Source: a virus
Reading direction: 5' to 3' (one strand)
Length of the DNA stretch: 40,012 nucleotides
IMG/VR virus record: IMGVR_UViG_3300021077_000048
Coordinates: 1 to 40,012 of that record
The translations under genes were made by a program, and so were the position numbers. Within the stretch, counting starts at the first letter, position 1, and every line of letters starts with the position of its first letter. Below, one piece after another: positions 6,485-10,970 of the stretch. The notes under the pieces are model-generated. The model was given only the letters and a program-made list of their open reading frames with translations. It did no database searches and had not been told where the DNA came from.

Positions 6485-6493
6485 TTATCCACA
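6485..6493 (+). promoter_or_regulatory. DnaA box
   Basis: Perfect TTATCCACA in an intergenic region, just before the terminator and candidate small RNA. One of four perfect boxes in the window, all outside recognised genes. Confidence 0.6.
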
Positions 6494-6498
6494 AAAGA

Positions 6499-6524
6499 CT
6501 ACAAGTGACCGCTTGTGGTTTTTT
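6499..6524 (+). terminator. Terminator after the lysis genes
   Basis: CTACAAG/CTTGTGG stem (one G-T pair) with a 6-nt loop, followed by TTTTTT. It closes the holin operon before the candidate small RNA. Confidence 0.65.
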
Positions 6525-6549
6525 GTTTGCAAAAGAGTATAATAATATA

Positions 6550-6672
6550 GGAGTAGCTATTGCTCTCACGGCTACAAGTAAACAAAAACATTCTCGCTTA
6601 TGTTTGGTAACCACTATAAAATAATACTCGAGCAGCAAAAAGGACACGCCGTTGTTGGTTGTCTTTTTTGTT
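6550..6672 (+). ncRNA. Candidate small RNA in the 6422-6722 gap
   Basis: The 300-nt gap has no ORF. A TATAAT at 6538-6543 (with TTGTGG 19 nt upstream) would start an RNA near 6550. The RNA can fold a GTAGC/GCTAC hairpin (from 6552) and an AACAT/ATGTT hairpin, and it ends in a strong terminator at 6637-6669 (AAAAAGGACA/TGTCTTTTTT with a GCC/GGT inner part). The promoter-hairpins-terminator layout of about 120 nt suits an independent sRNA. A short stretch (actataaaataatact) resembles one in the candidate RNA at 37090-37260. Confidence 0.45.
6637..6669 (+). terminator. Strong intrinsic terminator of the candidate sRNA
   Basis: An A-tract stem pairing with a T-tract (AAAAAGGACA with TGTCTTTTTT) around a 13-nt inner hairpin. 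It could work in both directions. Confidence 0.7.
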
Positions 6673-6722
6673 TTATAGGTGATATAATTAATTTGAATTA
6701 ACTCTTTTAAAAATAAATATTA

Positions 6723-6911
6723 ATGGAAAATGCTATTGTAATCTACAAAGAAGAACGCTGGACTTGTGACTTGCCAGTACGGAGAAGTTTATTTCATCTC
6801 TATCAAAAGTCAGACCCTAATTTTATGGTTTATCTCCACAAAGAACATTCTTATCCTAAACTTGTAAAAGTTTCTGAAATTGTTTTATGTACTAAAGTAT
6901 TAATCACTTAA
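6723..6911 (+). CDS. Hypothetical protein, paralogue of the gene at 7135
   Basis: This is a 62-residue protein: IVIYKEERWTCDL, then KSDPNFMVYLHKEHSYPKL and VKVSEIVL. The gene at 7135 has the same order (IVMYKGTAWLYN, EEHPNFKIVICNNHEI, VKFCEVEL), so the two are diverged copies of one small beta-rich fold. Role unknown. It begins a three-gene cluster ending in the terminator at 7322-7351. Confidence 0.5.
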   Translation: MENAIVIYKEERWTCDLPVRRSLFHLYQKSDPNFMVYLHKEHSYPKLVKVSEIVLCTKVLIT

Positions 6912-6922
6912 AATCTACAGCT

Positions 6923-7135
6923 ATGAACAAAAAACATCTTTCCCATTTATCTCGTTGCACTAAATGTGACAAGGTAACCGAACACATTTCACTTTATACT
7001 TTCAAGGAAGTTGATGGTCATAAAGGAGATGAATTTGATTCTACTATCTGCTTGGAATGTCATCCCCGTAAAAAGATGATTGATATTGTTATGCGAATTT
7101 TACTTGGTGAATTAAAAGAACAGGAGAAGGGATAA
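6923..7135 (+). CDS. Small zinc-ribbon protein
   Basis: This is a 70-residue protein. CTKC (12-15) and CLEC (43-46) form a four-Cys zinc site, followed by HPRKKMIDIVMRILLGELKEQ, a basic helix. It resembles small phage zinc ribbons, but no specific family is recognised. Its TAA overlaps the ATG of the next gene (TAATGA), so the two are translationally coupled. Confidence 0.55.
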   Translation: MNKKHLSHLSRCTKCDKVTEHISLYTFKEVDGHKGDEFDSTICLECHPRKKMIDIVMRILLGELKEQEKG

Positions 7136-7335
7136 TGAAAAGATTTAAAGAACACACTATTGTGATGTATAAAGGCACAGCTTGGCTTTATAATACATCT
7201 GACGAAGATGCTATCACTCAAAAGTACAAAGAGGAGCATCCTAACTTTAAGATTGTGATTTGTAATAATCACGAAATACTTGAAGTAAAATTCTGCGAAG
7301 TAGAATTACAATCAATGATTAAACAAGAGAATTAA
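7135..7335 (+). CDS. Hypothetical protein, paralogue of the gene at 6723
   Basis: This is a 66-residue protein that shares a YK..W / DPNF-like HPNF / EVEL pattern with the product of 6723-6911. It starts on the last base of the upstream stop and ends inside the stem of the next terminator (MIKQEN-TAA lies in ACAAGAGAA). Function unknown. Confidence 0.5.
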   Translation: MKRFKEHTIVMYKGTAWLYNTSDEDAITQKYKEEHPNFKIVICNNHEILEVKFCEVELQSMIKQEN

Positions 7336-7351
7336 TTTCTCTTGTTTTTTA
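7322..7351 (+). terminator. Terminator after the 6723-7335 cluster
   Basis: ACAAGAGAA / TTCTCTTGT perfect stem with a short loop, then TTTTTT. The stem includes the stop codon of the last gene. Confidence 0.85.
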
Positions 7352-7361
7352 TTCCACAAAG

Positions 7362-7370
7362 TTATCCACA
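7362..7370 (+). promoter_or_regulatory. DnaA box before RNA copy A
   Basis: Perfect TTATCCACA ending 8 nt before the -35 box of the RNA promoter at 7379. The same order (box, 9 nt, TTGCTA) occurs at 37617. Confidence 0.6.
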
Positions 7371-7378
7371 GTTTATAC

Positions 7379-7406
7379 TTGCAGATATTTTTTACGGGTG
7401 TATACT
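7379..7406 (+). promoter_or_regulatory. Promoter of structured RNA copy A
   Basis: TTGCAG, a 16-nt spacer, TATACT. The predicted start is near 7413, about 19 nt before the first conserved helix. Confidence 0.7.
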
Positions 7407-7412
7407 ATTTAT

Positions 7413-7706
7413 GTTAGTCATTTTGATTAACCACTAGACACCCACCCGATGAATCTTTTCAGTGGGTCTCCAGAGCAATCTGGAGGTCTAGTGAAAGGAT
7501 TTTTTTTGTTTTTAGTCTGGGGGTATAACTTGGGGACTTTAAATTGCCAAGTTCTCGTGAACCTTAAAGCTAGGGAAGTGCTTTACAAAACTCAAGGGTA
7601 ATATTCCATAGATTTATAGTTTAGCGTTTCTTATTTCCATTTTACATTTTTAAATGTTATGGGGGTAAGGGGGCGTAACTACAAAATCTAAGGGTAAGAA
7701 ATAAAT
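7413..7706 (+). ncRNA. Structured RNA, copy A (homologous to 36756-37043)
   Basis: This fills the 374-nt gap before the gene at 7710. A perfect three-way junction has no unpaired joints: P1 7432-7439/7486-7493, P2 7440-7445/7462-7467, P3 7468-7474/7479-7485 with a GCAA loop. The P2 loop (AATCTTTT, 7452-7459) pairs with AAAGGATT just after P1. Next comes AACTTGG/CCAAGTT (7527-7533/7547-7553), whose loop GGACT pairs with AGTCT upstream (7514-7518). Further down are an ACATT/AATGT hairpin and GGGGGTAAGGGGGCGTAAC. The word AAGGGTAA occurs twice (7594 and 7690). The second copy shares these elements with different bases. It either leads into the gene at 7710 or stands alone. It does not match RNase P RNA, tmRNA, 6S RNA or a group I intron by conserved core. 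Confidence 0.75.
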
Positions 7707-7709
7707 ATA

Positions 7710-8066
7710 ATGATATCAATACAAGAAATATTAGAACAAAGACTTAACTCTGCTCAGTCAAGAGAGAGTTTAGAGAAACAGTTAAAGGAAGATGCTGGAA
7801 AATACCACCAGAATTGGTTATTTGCTGTACAATGTTTTCAGAAGAGAGTTAATAAGGATTGTTTTAGGGAAGGGAAACGACAATATCCATTTATGGCTAT
7901 TCATCAGAAACTACAACATATTAAAGGAATCGACGACCTTCGATGGTTTTATCAAGAGTGTTTAAAATACTCATACCATAGAGATAAAAAGACAGGTAAA
8001 TTAAATAAATTTTCAAAATGCTTCTTTGGTGCTCTTAAGGTGGACAATAAAAATAGAAAGTATTAA
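7710..8066 (+). CDS. Hypothetical protein downstream of RNA copy A
   Basis: This is a 118-residue protein, Lys/Arg-rich and mostly helical. It contains LEQRLNSAQSRESLEKQLKE, then CFQKRVNKDCFREGKRQYPF and FYQECLKYSYHRDKK. No family is recognised. It begins right at the end of the structured RNA with no clear Shine-Dalgarno sequence (taaatataATG), so its translation may depend on that leader. The next gene follows by 9 nt. Confidence 0.55.
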   Translation: MISIQEILEQRLNSAQSRESLEKQLKEDAGKYHQNWLFAVQCFQKRVNKDCFREGKRQYPFMAIHQKLQHIKGIDDLRWFYQECLKYSYHRDKKTGKLNKFSKCFFGALKVDNKNRKY

Positions 8067-8075
8067 AATATAGAT

Positions 8076-8513
8076 ATGACAAAACTACCACAATGTTTTA
8101 TTTGGGACATAGATTGTACTATCTCCCACAAAACTAATAGAACTGCCTATGACTATTATAAAGTAGGAAGTGATGAAGTTGATAAACCGATGCAAATGGT
8201 CTATAAGGCATTGAAATTAGCCAACCCAGACACCTATTTTTTCTTTATTACGGGGCGTGAAGATTACTGTGTTAAGCAAACAGAACACTGGTTAGGAACA
8301 AATGGTTTTCAACATCAAGGATTATTCATGAGGGCAACAGGAGACAGACAGCCATCGGCAAACCTAAAGTTAAAATTATTTAGAGAGTTTATCGCTAATA
8401 AATACGAGGTGATTGCTGTTTTTGAAGACGAAGAACGCTGTGTAAAAATGTATCGTGAGTTGTTGGGATTAAAAGTTCTACAACCACAAGACGGACCAGA
8501 TAAAACTAGATAA
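8076..8513 (+). CDS. PNK-type 3'-phosphatase (T4 PseT phosphatase-domain-like)
   Basis: This is a 145-residue protein that covers the phosphatase domain of T4 polynucleotide kinase without the kinase domain. Motif I is WDIDCT (Asp11, Asp13). YDYYKVGSDEVDKP follows, then ITGRED (58-63), LFMRATGDRQPSANLKL (83-99, as in the MR..GD.R.D..VK pattern), and VFEDEERCVKMYRELLGLKVLQ (115-136). This enzyme type removes 3' phosphates or 2',3'-cyclic phosphates from nucleic acid ends, usually so that a ligase can act. The kinase and ligase are not in the window. It is the last gene of the plus-strand block before a bidirectional terminator. Confidence 0.85.
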   Translation: MTKLPQCFIWDIDCTISHKTNRTAYDYYKVGSDEVDKPMQMVYKALKLANPDTYFFFITGREDYCVKQTEHWLGTNGFQHQGLFMRATGDRQPSANLKLKLFREFIANKYEVIAVFEDEERCVKMYRELLGLKVLQPQDGPDKTR

Positions 8514-8514
8514 A

Positions 8515-8550
8515 AACTAAAAAGCCACCGTAATGGTGGTCTTTTAGTTT
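8515..8550. terminator. Bidirectional terminator between convergent blocks
   Basis: AACTAAAAAGCCACC / GGTGGTCTTTTAGTT with loop GTAAT: a GC core flanked by A- and T-tracts on both sides. It separates the plus-strand early block from the minus-strand virion block. Confidence 0.9.
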
Positions 8551-8582
8551 AAGCGTGGCTACTATGTGCTTCACACTTATCT

Positions 8583-8654
8583 TTATTTGTTTTTCTTGTT
8601 AGGTGAAGAAACTTTTTTTTGTTTTCCACTAACTCGAGCTTTATGTGTAGGCAT
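8583..8654 (-). CDS. Tiny basic protein (23 aa)
   Basis: ATG at 8654 opens 23 codons, MPTHKARVSGKQKKVSSPNK and then KNK and TAA. Nine Lys/Arg residues and no acidic ones. It lies downstream of the ATP-grasp gene and just before the bidirectional terminator, so it would be in the late transcript. It is followed in the same direction by nothing else. It may bind DNA or line the capsid. The lack of a family makes this tentative, but the neighbouring 23-residue basic ORF strengthens it. Confidence 0.45.
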   Translation of the reverse strand: MPTHKARVSGKQKKVSSPNKKNK

Positions 8655-8685
8655 TTAATTAAAAATTAATGCTTATAATTGACGA

Positions 8686-8757
8686 CTATTTAACTGCTTT
8701 CTTTGCACCCTTTTTAGCAACTTTCTTTGCTACTTTTTTAACGATTTTTTTTGCCAT
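8686..8757 (-). CDS. Tiny Lys-rich AKK-repeat protein (23 aa)
   Basis: ATG at 8757 opens 23 codons made almost only of Lys, Ala and Val: MAKKIVKKVAKK, then VAKKGAKKAVK and TAG. The VAKK/GAKK repeat resembles the tails of histone H1-like bacterial proteins and basic phage core peptides. It sits 15 nt after the stop of the ATP-grasp gene. It could neutralise packaged DNA charge or bind a polyanion. The plus-strand reading of the same bases is a hydrophobic artefact. Confidence 0.5.
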   Translation of the reverse strand: MAKKIVKKVAKKVAKKGAKKAVK

Positions 8758-8772
8758 AATAATTATTCTCGT

Positions 8773-10176
8773 TTATTCCCCAGCCGACTCCTCTGGTTCT
8801 TTAATAATATCCTCAATCGCGTCCAATCTGTCTAAAATGTTTCCGTCGTAATTCCTGCAAATAAAATCATCATAAGAACGGAAATATAGTTCATCGAAAC
8901 TAAAACCTTCAATCGCCTCGTATGCCTTAATTATAGCATAGTCTACATCATCCGATGAACCTGTAAACACCGCTAACAGCTCCCATTCGTAGCCAGAGTT
9001 AACATATTTACCAGTTTTGTCATCTCGTCTGCAATCGTAGAAATAAATTTGGTCTTCGATTTCTTCATTCCAACGGATAGTCATATCTTTCGCTGAATTA
9101 CCATCGTGGTCTCGATGTAAATTAAAACCACGAACAGCTACTCCGTATTTGCTTTGGTAAGGAGATTCTCCGTTAGCTAAAGCTTCAAAATAATTTGAAA
9201 CACCGCCCGCCATTTCACACTCTGTTTGGTACGCATCATAACCCATACGGTTGGAACAGAATTCAAGATAGTAGTAAATACCATCCTTTAAAATGATGTT
9301 AGCATCCATATAGTAGAGTCCTTTATGCTTCTTAGCGAGCTTTTGAACTACCTCTGGGAAGGCTATTTTAACGATTTCCGCGTCATTAGGTATAGAAACC
9401 ACTACATCCATCGCACAACCGCCTTTAATGCTTAAATTTGCGTTACCTATAGCCTTATTTTCAAGGTCTACTGAGTAGGCAACAGGTTCTCCGTTGTAAA
9501 AGATGGCTTGTGGGCAGAACTCAATCCCATCTCTAATCTGTTTTTCTAGAATAAATCCTTGTCTTTCGTAGTCTTCTTTGTGGGAACGCAAAGCGTCAAT
9601 AATTTCTTCCTTTGCAAACCCTAGATTCTTAGTACAAGGAACAACGGTCTGACAGCAAATATCATTTCCCTTTAACGCCCAAAATTCTTCTGAATCAAGA
9701 ACCATGTCAATACCTTCCTCTATAGACTTGTATTCTTCCATTGGAGCAACCTTAAGGTCAGGATAGTACATTTGCACAAACTCCTTACCAAAGGCTCTAT
9801 CATTTTCTAGTTTATAGTCAAACTTTGAAGGAAACAGTCCATGAACGAAGCCCATTTTTAGCACCTTGTCTGCTAGTGGGTGCAAAGAATTAAAGTCAAA
9901 AATAATAAAGTAGTTATCTTTATCTGTGTCTTTAACCTTAGAAAGTTTTTCAATCATCTTCTCTGCTGTTGTCTTTTCAATCAAACCATCACCAGGAGAT
10001 GTTCTGCGTTTCTTTGTATCTTTTTCTTCTGCACTACCCTTAGTTCCAATTATCTTTAAATCGTCAATTTGAGCCAAAGTTACATTTTTCCCCTCTTTTT
10101 TAAGGTGCATACATAAACCTAAACTCTCTGAGTATGCAGTAAAAACAATCCAATTTTGAAATTTTATTTTATTCAT
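8773..10176 (-). CDS. ATP-grasp / PurD-like ligase
   Basis: This is a 467-residue protein. I chose ATG 10176 (MNKIKFQNW) because it overlaps the upstream TGA as ATGA. Upstream in-frame codons would run deep into the previous gene. Residues near 85-165 contain NYFIIFDFNSLHPLADKVLK, GLFPSKFDYKLENDRAFGKEFVQ and PDLKVAPMEEYKSIEEG, which follow the 'DR..aK.....G.P...y..f' region of glycinamide ribonucleotide synthetase (PurD). GCAMDVVVSIPNDAEIV and YYMDANIILKDGIYYYLEFCSNRMG fit the ATP-grasp core with its metal-binding acidic/Asn residues (EFCSNRMG). The role in a phage is not established. It may act in nucleotide metabolism or ligate an amino acid to a small molecule. It is expressed with virion genes. 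Confidence 0.7.
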   Translation of the reverse strand: MNKIKFQNWIVFTAYSESLGLCMHLKKEGKNVTLAQIDDLKIIGTKGSAEEKDTKKRRTSPGDGLIEKTTAEKMIEKLSKVKDTDKDNYFIIFDFNSLHPLADKVLKMGFVHGLFPSKFDYKLENDRAFGKEFVQMYYPDLKVAPMEEYKSIEEGIDMVLDSEEFWALKGNDICCQTVVPCTKNLGFAKEEIIDALRSHKEDYERQGFILEKQIRDGIEFCPQAIFYNGEPVAYSVDLENKAIGNANLSIKGGCAMDVVVSIPNDAEIVKIAFPEVVQKLAKKHKGLYYMDANIILKDGIYYYLEFCSNRMGYDAYQTECEMAGGVSNYFEALANGESPYQSKYGVAVRGFNLHRDHDGNSAKDMTIRWNEEIEDQIYFYDCRRDDKTGKYVNSGYEWELLAVFTGSSDDVDYAIIKAYEAIEGFSFDELYFRSYDDFICRNYDGNILDRLDAIEDIIKEPEESAGE

Positions 10177-10562
10177 AGGTTTACAACGGTGTCGTCGTAA
10201 GTTTTCCAATCAACACCTAATTCTTTAGCTAATAATTTTTCAATTTTAGTGGCAAAAGCGTGTTCGTTTTTGTAAGGGCAGTTCTTGGCAAACCCTGGCT
10301 CGTCAACATTTCCCTTAACTCTCATTGCTTCAAAAAGTAAGTCAAAGGCGGTAATATCTTTCTCCTTGATTCCTCTTTTTTGAGTTAAGTACCACTCTGT
10401 AAGTTCGTGCATCAACACTAAAAATTCATAGTCAGGATTAGACATTCGAGAAATTAAAAATTCTTGCTCATTACCATTAAAAAAATAATCACCAACAGTC
10501 TCGTATCTTTGAGATTTATGTGGAATTGCTGAGATATTTATTTTTGGTAAATGTTTAGCCAT
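10173..10562 (-). CDS. Putative zinc-binding, metalloprotease-like protein
   Basis: This is a 129-residue protein. Residues 48-57 read LVLMHELTEW, an HExxE-type motif (His52, Glu53, Glu56) in a hydrophobic helix. A later segment carries further possible ligands (FAKNCPYKNEHAFATKIEKL), and the end is LGVDWKTYDD. The same layout occurs, from memory, in uncharacterised phage proteins with MHEL(T/V)E. A metal site is likely, but proteolysis is unproven because a standard HExxH is absent. The stop (TGA) overlaps the start of the ATP-grasp gene. The ATG directly follows the stop of the GroES-like gene. Confidence 0.55.
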   Translation of the reverse strand: MAKHLPKINISAIPHKSQRYETVGDYFFNGNEQEFLISRMSNPDYEFLVLMHELTEWYLTQKRGIKEKDITAFDLLFEAMRVKGNVDEPGFAKNCPYKNEHAFATKIEKLLAKELGVDWKTYDDTVVNL

Positions 10563-10901
10563 TTAATTAACAAGTCCTATAATCTCATTATCTTCTAAAA
10601 CATAAAGGGTTAAGTCTCCTTCTACTGCCTTAATTTCAAGTGTATCAATAGAGTATTTTCTAAAGTAAACCCATTGACCAATTTTATATCGTGGTTTTAA
10701 TCCTAATAAAATTTGTAGTTTTTCTACCCAAGTCTTTTTACCTAGTACTGCAATTTGTGCCATAGCTGGCATACCTTGATTATCGTTTTCTGGTAATAAA
10801 AAACCGCTTGTTGTTGTCGTTGGTCTTTTGGGGACATTAACTAAACAACGAAAACCGATTGGGAGTAAACTATTTATTTTAACTTCATTATTATTTTCCA
10901 T
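10563..10901 (-). CDS. groES: GroES-like co-chaperonin
   Basis: This is a 112-residue protein. Its order fits the Cpn10 fold: LLPIGFRCLVNV (first strand), a TTTTSGFLLPEN segment that corresponds to the mobile loop with its hydrophobic I-V-L-like tripeptide (FLL), AQIAVLGKKTW, RYKIGQWVYFRKY (the GD.V.F.KY strand) and LTLYVLEDNEIIGLV (the last strand). It is about 15 residues longer than bacterial GroES because of an insert (WVEKLQILLGLKP). It would cap the GroEL-like product of 32970-34559. The two genes are 22 kb apart, unlike the adjacent groES-groEL pair of bacteria. Confidence 0.8.
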   Translation of the reverse strand: MENNNEVKINSLLPIGFRCLVNVPKRPTTTTSGFLLPENDNQGMPAMAQIAVLGKKTWVEKLQILLGLKPRYKIGQWVYFRKYSIDTLEIKAVEGDLTLYVLEDNEIIGLVN

Positions 10902-10932
10902 TTTTATTTTTAAGTTATCTTTTAATGGTTAT

Positions 10933-10938
10933 ATTATA
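10933..10938 (-). promoter_or_regulatory. -10 box before the GroES-like gene
   Basis: TAGTATAAT on the minus strand with TAGACA 18 nt upstream. Leader of about 25 nt before ATG 10901. It would drive groES-like, metalloprotease-like, ATP-grasp and the tiny basic genes as a separate unit. Confidence 0.6.
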
Positions 10939-10970
10939 CTATAAAAATATACAAGTTGTCTATTTCTTTA

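Noticed and set aside
7413-7706. Known RNA classes for the structured RNA (tmRNA, RNase P, 6S, group I intron, hammerhead)
   Set aside because: None of the universal core words was found. CCGATGAA and GTGAAAGG look faintly like hammerhead core parts but are in the wrong arrangement.
8669-8851. 60-residue hydrophobic plus-strand ORF
   Set aside because: It is the antisense of the Lys-rich 23-residue minus-strand ORF and of the end of the ATP-grasp gene; it is opposite to transcription there.
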